Both the position numbers and the translations under genes were made by a program. Shown piece by piece: positions 1 to 7,732 of a stretch of DNA of 64,000 nucleotides. This DNA comes from Aquabacterium olei. Lineage in GTDB: Bacteria; Pseudomonadota; Gammaproteobacteria; Burkholderiales; Burkholderiaceae_C. Under the pieces are notes generated by a model. The model was not told the DNA's origin, searched no databases, and saw only the letters and a program-made list of their open reading frames with translations. How positions within the stretch are numbered: the first letter of the stretch is position 1; each line of letters opens with the position of its first letter. The stretch is taken from NCBI RefSeq assembly GCF_003100395.1, contig NZ_CP029210.1, positions 868,001 through 932,000 of the forward strand, given 5' to 3'.

Positions 1-1200
1 TTTGCCGATGCCGTGGCCGACGAAGCCCGCACGGACAACCCCGTCGTGCTGGTACAGGACTATCACTTTGCCCTGCTGCCGCGCATGCTGCGCGCCCGTC
101 TGCCACGCGCCACGATCATCACCTTCTGGCACATCCCATGGCCCAACCCCGAGTCGTTCGGCATCTGCCCTTGGGCGCGCGAGATCCTCGAAGGCATGCT
201 GGGCAGCACCATCCTCGGTTTCCACACGCCCTACCACTGCCAGAACTTCATGGCCACGGTCGATCGCTTCCTGGAGGCCCGCATCACGCAGGAGGATCAG
301 TCGGTGAGCTTCATGGGTCAGCGCACGCAGGTGCGCGACTATCCGATCTCGATCCCGTGGCACCCGCCTGCCGACGACGCGCTCTCCCGGGCACAAGCCG
401 ACCAGAGCGCGCTGCGCGAGGCCATGGGCCTGTCGCCTGAACACCGTCTGGCCATCGGGGTGGACCGACTCGACTACACCAAGGGCATCGTCGAACGCAT
501 GCTGGCTGTCGAGCGCCTGCTGGATCGCCATCCCATGTGGCTGGGGCGCTTTTCGCTCGTGCAGATTGCGGCACCGACGCGATCGAGCCTGGAGGCCTAC
601 AGTGCGCTCGATCACCGGGTGCGCGAAGAGGCCCGGCGCATCAACGCCTGGGCCGCCGAGCGGGCACCGGGCACGCCGCCACCCATCATCCTGCTCATCG
701 AGCAGCACGACAGCGAATCGGTGCGCCGCCATTACCGTGCATGCGAGATCGCGATGGTCACCAGCCTGCATGACGGCATGAACCTGGTGGCCAAGGAGTA
801 CGTGGCGGCCCGCGAGACCGGCGACGGCGTGCTCATCCTCAGTCGCTTTGCCGGCGCGGCCAGCGAGCTGCACGAGGCCCTGGTCGTGAACCCCTATCAC
901 ATCGAGGAAACCGCCGATGCGCTGGCCAAGGCGCTGACCATGCACCCCGCCGAGCAGCGCGAGCGCATGCGGGCCATGCGCACCCGCCTGGCCGACTTCA
1001 ACATCTACCGCTGGGCGGGCCGCATGCTGCTGGATGCGGCGGACGAGCGGCAACGAGCCCGCGTGCAGGACCGCATCGTGCAGGTATCCGGCGTCGTGGC
1101 ACCCGAAGGCCTGTTCCGTGCGCCCTGGCGTGCGCGGCAGGCGGCCAACGGAGGGTCGCCGGCGGCGGCCGAGCGAGGCAAGCGTGCGCACAAGGTCTGA
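1..1200 (+). CDS. otsA: Alpha,alpha-trehalose-phosphate synthase, 5' end cut by the window edge
   Basis: A GT20 glycosyltransferase that makes trehalose 6-phosphate from UDP-glucose and glucose 6-phosphate in the cytoplasm, for osmotic and desiccation protection. The frame is open from base 1, so the N-terminus lies outside the window; about 399 residues remain of a family that is usually 450-480 long. Visible family signatures are VLVQDYHF near the left end, [22 protein letters not shown] (acceptor and phosphate contacts, near codon 153) and the C-terminal [15 protein letters not shown] (UDP-sugar site). The tail is basic and low-complexity. It lies 4 nt before otsB on the same strand, so the two steps of the pathway are co-transcribed. 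Glucosylglycerol-phosphate synthase is a close relative, but the otsB partner favours OtsA. Confidence 0.95.
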   Translation, partial: FADAVADEARTDNPVVLVQDYHFALLPRMLRARLPRATIITFWHIPWPNPESFGICPWAREILEGMLGSTILGFHTPYHCQNFMATVDRFLEARITQEDQSVSFMGQRTQVRDYPISIPWHPPADDALSRAQADQSALREAMGLSPEHRLAIGVDRLDYTKGIVERMLAVERLLDRHPMWLGRFSLVQIAAPTRSSLEAYSALDHRVREEARRINAWAAERAPGTPPPIILLIEQHDSESVRRHYRACEIAMVTSLHDGMNLVAKEYVAARETGDGVLILSRFAGAASELHEALVVNPYHIEETADALAKALTMHPAEQRERMRAMRTRLADFNIYRWAGRMLLDAADERQRARVQDRIVQVSGVVAPEGLFRAPWRARQAANGGSPAAAERGKRAHKV

Positions 1201-1204
1201 CACC

Positions 1205-2017
1205 ATGGCTCCCTGGCTGCTCGATCCTCGACACCGCGCGATGCTGGACGACTGGCTGGGCCCCAGCACGCTGTTCGCGTTCGACTTCGATGGCACGCTG
1301 GCCCCCATCGTGGACGACCCTGCCGAGGCAAGGATGTCGCCCGCCACGTGGACGCAGCTGGACCGCCTCGCGCGGCTGGCCCCGGTGGCCGTCGTGTCCG
1401 GTCGCGCCCGCGAGGACCTGACCGCCCGGGTGCCGCCCGCCGTGGGCTACCTGATCGGCAACCATGGCAACGAAGGGCTGCCGGGTGGCGACGCGGACAC
1501 GCGCGAGCGACGTCACATCTGCGCCTTCTGGGAAAGCCGTCTGCGCGAAGACGCCTCGTTGTGGCGTGCGGCTCAGGGCGCGCAGATCGAGAACAAGGGC
1601 CTGACGCTGTCCCTGCACTATCGGCACTGCGAGAACCCCGCATGGGGCCGCTCGCTGCTGCTGGCGCGGGCCACGCGGCTTGTGCCCGTGCCGCGCATCA
1701 TCCGCGGGCATGCCGTGTTCAACCTGCTGCCGCCGGGTACCGTCACCAAGCGGGAGGCACTCGAGGCCCTGATGCGGCACACGCGCTGCGAGCGCCTGGT
1801 CGTGTTTGGCGACGACGTCACCGACGAGCTGGCCTTCCGTGACGCGCCCGACAACTGGCTGACGGTGCGCGTGGGCGCCAGCATGGACACGGCCGCGCGC
1901 TACCACCTGGAAAGCGTCGAGGAAATGGGCTGGCTGGTCGGGCATGCCGTGGGGTGCTGCCACCACGCGGCGCAGGACGAGCCCGAACCGCAGCAAGGCC
2001 AGCAGCAGCGCCGCTGA
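1205..2017 (+). CDS. otsB: Trehalose-6-phosphate phosphatase
   Basis: A HAD-superfamily phosphatase that converts trehalose 6-phosphate to trehalose, completing the OtsA-OtsB pathway. The 270-residue product has the HAD nucleophile motif FAFDFDGTLAP near residue 25 and the C-terminal acidic motif VFGDDVTDELAF near residue 202, where Mg2+ binds. A longer frame begins inside otsA, but the ATG 4 nt after the otsA stop fits the family N-terminus and has AAGG just upstream within otsA. The length matches stand-alone bacterial OtsB. The C-terminus ends in a short Gln-rich stretch of no known role. Close spacing implies translational coupling with otsA. Confidence 0.93.
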   Translation: MAPWLLDPRHRAMLDDWLGPSTLFAFDFDGTLAPIVDDPAEARMSPATWTQLDRLARLAPVAVVSGRAREDLTARVPPAVGYLIGNHGNEGLPGGDADTRERRHICAFWESRLREDASLWRAAQGAQIENKGLTLSLHYRHCENPAWGRSLLLARATRLVPVPRIIRGHAVFNLLPPGTVTKREALEALMRHTRCERLVVFGDDVTDELAFRDAPDNWLTVRVGASMDTAARYHLESVEEMGWLVGHAVGCCHHAAQDEPEPQQGQQQRR

Positions 2018-2049
2018 GGCGGGGCCTCTCTCGCCGCGGGCCTCCGTGC

Positions 2050-3168
2050 TCAGGCGGTGGGGGCCACCTCTCGGCGCAAGGCGGCCGGTGGGGCAGGGCC
2101 TTCCTCCCCGGCGCCGCCGTCCCGCAATTCGGCCCGCACGCGAGGCAGGCACTCGGGCCAACGATCCTGCACCAGCTGGATGAGGCTTTCACGCACCAGG
2201 CAGCGCAGATCCCAGTTGCGGCTCGAGTCCGGCGAGCTCACCAGACAGCGGATCTGCATGGCCCGATCGCTGACGTCCACCACCTGCAGCACGCAGGCCT
2301 GGCCATCCCACAGATCGCTGCCTTCGCACAACCGGCGCAGCTCGGCGCGAAGCGGCTCCAGCGGCGTGCGGAAATCCAGCCACAGCAGCACCTGACCCGT
2401 GATGGCGGCGCTGCTGCGCGTCCAGTTCTGGAAGGGGTTCTGCGTCCACCATTCCAGTGGCACGATCAGGCGGCGCTGGTCCCAGATCTTGACGACCACA
2501 TAGGTGCCCGTGATCTCTTCGATGCGGCCCCACTCGCCTTCCACCACCACGACGTCGTCCAGCCGGATGGGCTGGGTGAGGCCGATCTGCAGCCCCGCGA
2601 TGAGGTTGCCCAACACCGGCCGCGCGGCCAGGCCGGCCACGATGCCGGCCAGCCCGGCCGAAGCCAGCAGACTGGTGCCGATGTGGCGCACGCTCGGAAA
2701 AGTCATCAGCGCAATCGCCACGCCGACCACGGTGATGAGGGTGACCAGCGTGCGCGTGAGGGCGGTGGTCTGCGTGCGCAGCCGGCGTGCGGACAGGTTG
2801 TCGGCATGGTCGACAGGCTGGAGCAGCGTCACGGACTGGCCCGCTGCCCGCACCGCCTGAATGACCAGCCAGGTGAGTGTGGCGATGACGGCCACGGTGA
2901 GGAACTGCCGCACGGCGCCGATGCCGACGAGCTGGTCGGGCGCGCTCGAGAGCACGACATTGAAGGCGATCAGCGGCACCAGCACGCGCATGGGGCGCCG
3001 TGTGCCCTGCTGCATCGCCTGCAGGGCCAGGGAGTGCCGGGTGGCCCGCGAGAACACGGCTTCGGCCACACGCAGGAGGACGGAAGCAATCAGGGCGGAA
3101 GCCAGCGCACTGCCAAGCTGGACCAGCCAGCGGGCTTCGTCGCTTTGCCAGGAGGAGGGGAGCAACAT
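2050..3168 (-). CDS. MscS-family mechanosensitive ion channel
   Basis: An inner-membrane channel of the small-conductance mechanosensitive family, which releases solutes on hypo-osmotic shock. The 372-residue protein has an N-terminal hydrophobic region with about five predicted membrane spans. A Gly/Ala-rich pore helix near residues 165-185 (LLASAGLAGIVAGLAARPVLGN) leads into the MscS beta domain, recognised by IRLDDVVVVEGEWGRIEEI and VVVKIWDQRRLIVPLEWW. The C-terminus is soluble. It converges on otsB with a 32-nt gap; an osmotic channel beside osmoprotectant synthesis is a sensible pairing. It resembles the YbdG/YnaI-like group more than the minimal MscS, but the subtype is not certain. Confidence 0.9.
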   Translation of the reverse strand: MLLPSSWQSDEARWLVQLGSALASALIASVLLRVAEAVFSRATRHSLALQAMQQGTRRPMRVLVPLIAFNVVLSSAPDQLVGIGAVRQFLTVAVIATLTWLVIQAVRAAGQSVTLLQPVDHADNLSARRLRTQTTALTRTLVTLITVVGVAIALMTFPSVRHIGTSLLASAGLAGIVAGLAARPVLGNLIAGLQIGLTQPIRLDDVVVVEGEWGRIEEITGTYVVVKIWDQRRLIVPLEWWTQNPFQNWTRSSAAITGQVLLWLDFRTPLEPLRAELRRLCEGSDLWDGQACVLQVVDVSDRAMQIRCLVSSPDSSRNWDLRCLVRESLIQLVQDRWPECLPRVRAELRDGGAGEEGPAPPAALRREVAPTA

Positions 3169-3418
3169 GGCGATCGATCAGGAAGGTGAGGGATGAACGA
3201 ACGTCCGCTTCGGCAAGGGCCATGCCCGTGCAGGCCGCATGTCAGCCAGAGCCCGCAGATCGGGGGGCGCGGTGCCGATGTTGCGGCAAGGCTTGCCTGG
3301 CTTCTGGGTCACGCCGCAGGCCGGCCTTTGACCCGCGGGCCTGGGCACAACGCTTGCCGTTCAAGGGCAGGCGGCACAGCAGTGTCCTGCCGGAAACCAT
3401 GTGAGAAGGACGATCAAC

Positions 3419-3946
3419 ATGACCAGACAATCAACGCTGAGCAAGACTTTGGTGGCCCTCGCCGTGGCGGTGGCTTCGGGCGCCGTGATGGCGCAATCGG
3501 CCGGGCAGTCCGGCGGAAGCACCAGCCCGTCGTCGCGCGGCACGGGCGCGGGCACCATGGACGACACCCGTGGCACGGGCGCTGGCACCGGTGCGACCGG
3601 CACGGGAACAGGCACGGGCATGGGGACCGGCACGGGCAGTGGCGGCACGACCGGCTCGGGCTCCACCTCCGGCAGCCGTGGCGGCACGCTGGATGACATG
3701 CCGGCCACAGGCGCCGGGCAGGACACGGGCAACACCGGCAGCAAGGCCACGGGTGACAGCCAGCGCAAGCAGCCGAAGCGCTCGACCAACCAGAAGCGCC
3801 GCGGCGACACGGATCCGAAGGATCCGCATCAGGTCAACGGGCCGAGCGGCACCGGGACGGGCGGCTCGACGGGGACCGGCACGGGGACTGGCACAGGCAC
3901 CGGCACCGGCGGTGGCTCGGGCACGGGCTCCGGCAGCAGCCGCTGA
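3419..3946 (+). CDS. Secreted Gly/Thr-rich low-complexity repeat protein
   Basis: A 175-residue protein that I do not recognise. A Sec signal peptide (MTRQSTLSKTLVALAVAVA..AVMA, cleavage near residue 25) precedes an almost wholly low-complexity mature region. Two blocks of GT dipeptide repeats, about residues 42-80 and 143-175, flank a basic segment (QRKQPKRSTNQKRRGD). It is probably disordered and exported to the periplasm or beyond. An upstream ATG at 3401 is in frame, but the ATG at 3419 has GAGAAGGA upstream and gives a clean signal peptide. The neighbours do not suggest a pathway. Calling it a structural or stress-related envelope protein would be a guess. Confidence 0.7.
   Translation: MTRQSTLSKTLVALAVAVASGAVMAQSAGQSGGSTSPSSRGTGAGTMDDTRGTGAGTGATGTGTGTGMGTGTGSGGTTGSGSTSGSRGGTLDDMPATGAGQDTGNTGSKATGDSQRKQPKRSTNQKRRGDTDPKDPHQVNGPSGTGTGGSTGTGTGTGTGTGTGGGSGTGSGSSR
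3544..3660 (+). repeat. GGCACSG-type hexanucleotide repeats encoding Gly-Thr dipeptides
   Basis: Within the secreted repeat protein the DNA is a run of degenerate hexamers (GGCACG, GGCACC, GGAACA) in frame. Gain or loss of a unit keeps the frame, so the length can vary between strains. A second block lies near the 3' end of the same gene. Confidence 0.6.
3847..3944 (+). repeat. Second hexanucleotide repeat block (Gly-Thr repeats)
   Basis: Near-perfect alternation of Gly and Thr codons (GGC/GGG and ACG/ACC) at the 3' end of the same gene, ending in a Gly/Ser-rich tail. It is the same unit as in the first block and equally prone to in-frame slippage. Confidence 0.6.
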
Positions 3947-3983
3947 GCAACCACATCCTCCGGCCGCATCGCGCCGTAAAGGC

Positions 3984-4006
3984 ACCCGCTCATGTCATGA
4001 GCGGGT
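3984..4006 (+). terminator. Strong hairpin downstream of the repeat-protein gene
   Basis: ACCCGCTCAT and ATGAGCGGGT form a perfect 10-bp stem with a 3-nt loop, 38 nt after the repeat-protein stop and 34 nt before the next start. There is no U-tract, so it may be a weak terminator, a 3' mRNA stabiliser or a leader hairpin for the following gene. Confidence 0.4.
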
Positions 4007-4040
4007 CATCCCATGATCCAGTGGAAAGGACAGGCATCGC

Positions 4041-4541
4041 ATGACGGACACCACACGCCGCGCGCAGCTCTGGGAGCTGATCAAGGACATCCATTTCGGC
4101 ATGTTCACGACCCGGCACGCCAACGGGCACCTGCACAGCCGGCCCATGACGACCCAGAACCGCGCCATCGACGAAGACGACAGCCTCTGGTTCTTCATGT
4201 CCGCCGGCAGCGAGACCGTGGCCGACCTGCTGCGCGACAACCAGGTCAACGTGGCCTACGCAGACCCTGCCGATCAAGCCTATGTGTCGGTTGCCGGCCA
4301 GGCCGAGATCGTGGAGGACGACGCGCGCAAGCAGGCGCTGTGGACGCGTGCAAACGAGGCCTGGTTCAAGGGCGGTCCGACCGACCCCGACCTGACCCTG
4401 GTGCGGGTGCGCATCGCCCATGCGGATTATTGGGACGCACCCGACAACCGTCTGGTGCACCTCTATGACAAGGCGGTCTCTGCCCTCACGGGCGAGCCGC
4501 CGAAGGACAAGGGCGAGCGCGGTCGCGTCGACATGCGCTGA
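4041..4541 (+). CDS. Pyridoxamine 5'-phosphate oxidase-fold protein (general stress protein 26-like)
   Basis: A 166-residue cytoplasmic protein of the flavin-binding split-barrel (PNPOx-like) superfamily. It matches the GSP26-type members, which bind FMN, FAD or F420 and act as redox or stress proteins. Sequence signs are the N-terminal helix LWELIKDIHFGMFTTRHANGH, the strand SRPMTTQNRA, the DSLWFFMSAGSE strand pair and YVSVAGQAEIVEDDA. The C-terminal half has the WFKGGPTDPDLTLVRV segment common in this subgroup. The substrate is unknown. AAAGGA upstream supports the start at 4041. It probably has its own transcription unit between the hairpin at 3984 and the convergent gene beginning 18 nt after its stop. 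Confidence 0.8.
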   Translation: MTDTTRRAQLWELIKDIHFGMFTTRHANGHLHSRPMTTQNRAIDEDDSLWFFMSAGSETVADLLRDNQVNVAYADPADQAYVSVAGQAEIVEDDARKQALWTRANEAWFKGGPTDPDLTLVRVRIAHADYWDAPDNRLVHLYDKAVSALTGEPPKDKGERGRVDMR

Positions 4542-4559
4542 GCCCTTGCCTGGCGGGGC

Positions 4560-5537
4560 TTACAGCACCCGCACGTTCACCAGCGTCTGGTTGACCAGCT
4601 GGTAGGCGATCTCGCCGAAGGTGGCGGGGCCCTGCACGCCACCGATGGCCTTGCCTTCCAGCTCGCCGAACACGAAGTTCAGGATGCAGTTGCACGACAC
4701 CACGGTGCCACTCGTGTCCTGATCGGCGAGCCGGCTGCGGAAGGCCGCTGCGTAGTCGCTGACCGGGCTGGCAAAGTGGTAGTCCACACCCGGGAAGACC
4801 GGGGCGTACAGGTCCACGTGGTCGGCGTGCACCTTCTGCAGCGAGACGTTGACGTGCGCACCCGCAAAGTCGCCCACCAGCGGCAGCTGGCCATGGGCCA
4901 GACCGCGGCGGTTCACGTACTCGGCAAAGTTCACCTTCTCGCCGTTGACCTCGCACTCGCGCACGTTGAACGACGTGTCGTGGAAGCGCAGCGTGTCCTG
5001 ACCATCGGGCTCGAACAGGTTGACGATGTCGACCTGCACCAGCTTGTCCTCGGGCAGCGCCACATAGGCCACCACGGCGCGGTCGGTGTGCTTGGTGGCC
5101 GTGCGGCCGTCATAGACCTTGGGGCTGGCCTTGCCCAGATCATTCAGGTGCACGCCGGCGATCCAGCCCACGGTGGGCTTCAGGAAGGCGTCCTTGTAGC
5201 TGGCGGCCTCGGCCGAGAAGCGCCGATGGGTCTCGCTGGCGGCGGGGATGATGGTCAGGGCAAAGCCGTTGTCCGGCGCATGGCCGGCAATGCCTTCCAG
5301 CTCCGACGCGCCATAGCAGGCAAGCGTCACGTTGCCCACGTCCGACAGGTCGGTCGCAAACACGCGGTCGTCCTGCACCACGGTGCCGCCTTCGGCCACC
5401 ATGAAGTAGGGAATGGTGCCGGCGATCCAGTTGCCGGCCGGCAGCTTGTCGAGCGTGGCCTCGGTGCCCGCCAGGCTCAGCGCCTTGCCTTGCTGGATGA
5501 GGTCGATGGCGGCTTGAAGGGAAATCAGTTGGTTCAT
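4560..5537 (-). CDS. FIST-like conserved protein of unknown function (possibly DUF6976)
   Basis: A 325-residue soluble protein without a signal peptide. The C-terminal third (VVSCNCILNFVFGELEGK, then FGEIAYQLVNQTLVNVRV) resembles the end of the FIST_C sensory domain, where a GEI motif precedes an NQT strand; this is a by-eye resemblance. I also recall a DUF6976 family with a GTIPYFM segment like the one here near residue 38, but cannot confirm it. The start is the second of two in-frame ATGs: GTGAGG lies 6 nt before it but directly abuts the first. It follows a small 71-residue gene by 8 nt, so the pair is an operon. If FIST-like, a small-ligand sensing role is likely; the pathway is unknown. 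Confidence 0.65.
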   Translation of the reverse strand: MNQLISLQAAIDLIQQGKALSLAGTEATLDKLPAGNWIAGTIPYFMVAEGGTVVQDDRVFATDLSDVGNVTLACYGASELEGIAGHAPDNGFALTIIPAASETHRRFSAEAASYKDAFLKPTVGWIAGVHLNDLGKASPKVYDGRTATKHTDRAVVAYVALPEDKLVQVDIVNLFEPDGQDTLRFHDTSFNVRECEVNGEKVNFAEYVNRRGLAHGQLPLVGDFAGAHVNVSLQKVHADHVDLYAPVFPGVDYHFASPVSDYAAAFRSRLADQDTSGTVVSCNCILNFVFGELEGKAIGGVQGPATFGEIAYQLVNQTLVNVRVL

Positions 5538-5545
5538 GGACATCC

Positions 5546-5761
5546 TCACAGACTGGTCAGCTGGGCAACTTCGGCAGGCAGAACCTTCTCCCATTTGGTG
5601 AAGAAGGCCTGGATCTCGGCTGCCTTGACGGGCAGCGGATCGGCGCTGCGCTCGATGCGCTTGGTCAGCAGCTGGGTGCCCAGGTGCTGGGTCTTCAGCT
5701 TGGACAGGCCTCCACTGGCCAGACGTTGCCAGCAAGGGTGGTTCGGGGCGGGAACGGCCAT
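5546..5761 (-). CDS. Small conserved protein in an operon with the FIST-like gene
   Basis: A 71-residue basic protein (begins MAVPAPNHPCWQRL, ends LPAEVAQLTSL) with no recognised domain. GAGGAG placed 7 nt before the ATG at 5761 strongly supports this start over a weaker one at 5782. The C-terminal half is predicted helical (AAEIQAFFTKWEKVLPAEVAQL). Its only visible context is the FIST-like gene 8 nt downstream, so it may be a partner or regulator of that protein. The 164 bases upstream hold no gene and probably contain the operon promoter. Confidence 0.65.
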   Translation of the reverse strand: MAVPAPNHPCWQRLASGGLSKLKTQHLGTQLLTKRIERSADPLPVKAAEIQAFFTKWEKVLPAEVAQLTSL

Positions 5762-5925
5762 ACACGGTCTCCTCAGGTCCACAGGGGGCGGCGATGGGTT
5801 CGCCGCTCGGTTTCAGTCCAGCTTATCGGTCATGACAAGCGGCGTTAAACCCGGAATCCCCTGATCCCGGTCTGGACCATCCGTTACCGTGACGGATCTG
5901 ACGGAATGGCTGTCGGTGCGTGAGG

Positions 5926-6690
5926 CTAGCGGGGGGTGGCCACCGGTGCGCCCGGGAAAGCCGCCTCGGCTGGCGCCGGGCCGCCATACGTGATCACCAC
6001 CTTGCGGTACACCTGCCGCGTGGCCGGGTCCAGCAGGTTCGAGACCCCGGTGTAGCGGAGCAGGCGGGTACCGCGCGCGTCATACACCAGCTCGATCGGG
6101 TCGACCAGCATGCGCAACACCGAGTCGGGTTCCACCTTCACGCGCACGGCGGCTTCGCCGTTCACGGTCTCTTCGCCCACCTTGCGGGCCCGGAAGCGGA
6201 AGCTGTCGGTGCGACCGGCCACGACCAGCGTGAAGCGCACCGTCTCGCCGGCCTGGATGCCCTTGAACTGGGCCAGCATCAGGTTGTTGAAGCCGGCATC
6301 GGCGGCGATCAGTTCGCCTTCGGGCGACAGCGCCTTGCGCTCCGTGCGGCCCTGGTCGGACTTGAACAGCGCCAGTTGCGGTGTCACGGCCGAAATGCCC
6401 TCGCTGTAGCCCTGGGCCGGCACGTCGAGCCGATAGACCGGCACCGTCCGGTTGCCCCGGAAGTCGAGGCTGCGGCGGGCCACCTCGCGGCCCTGCGCGT
6501 CGTAGTACAGCGTCTGGCCCTGCAGCAGGGCGCCGTCGGCGGTGGTCTGGTGGTCATGCACCTCGGTGTAGAGGTAGCGCTGGGTGGCCGCATCGCGTGC
6601 AAAGCCGAGCAGGCGGGCGGCCGCAGCGCCGCCATGGGCGCACAGCAGGGCCGAAACAAGCATCAAGGTCAGGGCGGGGCGAGCGGTCAT
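5926..6690 (-). CDS. Predicted periplasmic protein of unknown function
   Basis: A 254-residue protein with a Sec signal peptide (MTARPALTLMLVSALLCAHGGAAAA, cleavage near residue 25). The mature part looks beta-rich, with alternating short strands such as RYLYTEVHDHQTTADGAL, QTLYYDAQGREVARRSLDF and RVKVEPDSVLRMLVDPIEL. No catalytic motif or lipobox is visible. It might be a lipid- or ligand-binding beta-barrel-like periplasmic protein, but I do not recognise the family. It lies 108 nt after the EamA gene on the same strand, with a weak inverted repeat (ATCCGT..ACGGAT at 5879-5897) just past its stop that could help termination. Confidence 0.65.
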   Translation of the reverse strand: MTARPALTLMLVSALLCAHGGAAAARLLGFARDAATQRYLYTEVHDHQTTADGALLQGQTLYYDAQGREVARRSLDFRGNRTVPVYRLDVPAQGYSEGISAVTPQLALFKSDQGRTERKALSPEGELIAADAGFNNLMLAQFKGIQAGETVRFTLVVAGRTDSFRFRARKVGEETVNGEAAVRVKVEPDSVLRMLVDPIELVYDARGTRLLRYTGVSNLLDPATRQVYRKVVITYGGPAPAEAAFPGAPVATPR

Positions 6691-6798
6691 GGCGGGCGTT
6701 GAAAGAGCCGGAGCGAACGGATTCTAGGAGCCCACCCGCACCGTGCACCTGGCGGCACCCGGAAAGGCCCCGCGCCGGGCCAGGGGCTTGTGCCCCGT

Positions 6799-7698
6799 TC
6801 AGCGAACCCGTGTCGACAGCCAGGCGCCCAGCGACACGAGCGTCAGGCCGGTCACCAGGGAGGCGGTGAGCGGCTCGCCCAGCAGCGGCACCGCGCCCAG
6901 CCCGGCCATCACCGGCACCAGGGCGACCAGCGCGCCGGTCCGCTCGGCGCCCAGCGTCTTGACCGCGTGCAGAAACAGCACCATGGCCAGGATGGCCGGG
7001 CCGAGGCCCTGGTACAGCCCCTGCAACAGCAGCATCGAAGTGGGCACGGTGTGCAGGCCCTTGGGCAGGGCCAGCGCATACACAGGCAGGAACAGCAGCG
7101 CCGAGGCGATGGTCACGAAGCGCGTGAGCAGCCAGGCGTCGTACACCCATTTGCGCACCAGCACGCTGTAGGTGGCCCAGCACAGCGAGCCGCTGAGCAG
7201 CAGCAGGTCGCCCCCGAGTGTCGAGGGCCCCTGGCCCAGCCCGGCCACCACCGGCACAGCCATGCAGGTCACGCCCAGGGCGATGGGCACCAGCGCCCAC
7301 AGCCGTTGTCGTGACGGGCGCGCGCCCAGCAGGACCCACGCAATCGCCGTGACCAGAAAGGGCTGCATGCCGGGGATGAGGATGCCCCCGTGCGCGGCCG
7401 GCGCGTGCTTGAAGCCCAGGTAGACGAAGATCAGAAAGCCCAGACAGCCGATCACGGCCAGCACCCACAGCTTCGGATCCCGCCAGGTGCCTGCCGGCAG
7501 GCGCAGCGACAGCGGCAACATCACCAGCGACGCCACCCCCAGCCGCAGCGCCACGATGTCCCAGCCCGTCAGGCCGGTCTTGCCGCCGAGGCGCGACACG
7601 AGGATGAAGCCCGCCCAGATCACGACGGTGGCCAGGGCGGCGGCATAGCCGTGCCACAGGCGTGGCGCGGCGGAGGAGGGCGGGACGACGGTGCTCAT
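6799..7698 (-). CDS. EamA-family (DMT superfamily) transporter
   Basis: An inner-membrane drug/metabolite transporter of 299 residues with ten predicted spans in two EamA repeats (about 15-145 and 160-298). Typical signatures are TVVIWAGFILVSRLGGKTGLTGWDIVALRLG in the first repeat and GLYQGLGPAILAMVLFLHAVKTLGAERTGAL in the second. These carriers usually export amino acids or metabolites; the substrate here cannot be read from sequence. The ATG at 7698 is chosen; a GTG at 7719 would add seven residues, and neither has a clear Shine-Dalgarno. It begins 34 nt after maeB on the same strand, so read-through transcription from maeB is likely. Confidence 0.85.
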   Translation of the reverse strand: MSTVVPPSSAAPRLWHGYAAALATVVIWAGFILVSRLGGKTGLTGWDIVALRLGVASLVMLPLSLRLPAGTWRDPKLWVLAVIGCLGFLIFVYLGFKHAPAAHGGILIPGMQPFLVTAIAWVLLGARPSRQRLWALVPIALGVTCMAVPVVAGLGQGPSTLGGDLLLLSGSLCWATYSVLVRKWVYDAWLLTRFVTIASALLFLPVYALALPKGLHTVPTSMLLLQGLYQGLGPAILAMVLFLHAVKTLGAERTGALVALVPVMAGLGAVPLLGEPLTASLVTGLTLVSLGAWLSTRVR

Positions 7699-7732
7699 GG
7701 TTGGCCGCGAGTCTGCCACGCGGCCAGCCCGC

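Noticed and set aside
5826..5860. FliA-like ACCGATAA on the minus strand upstream of the 71-residue gene
   Set aside because: The -10 is close to consensus, but no TCAAG-like -35 lies 12 nt upstream, unlike the two accepted sites.
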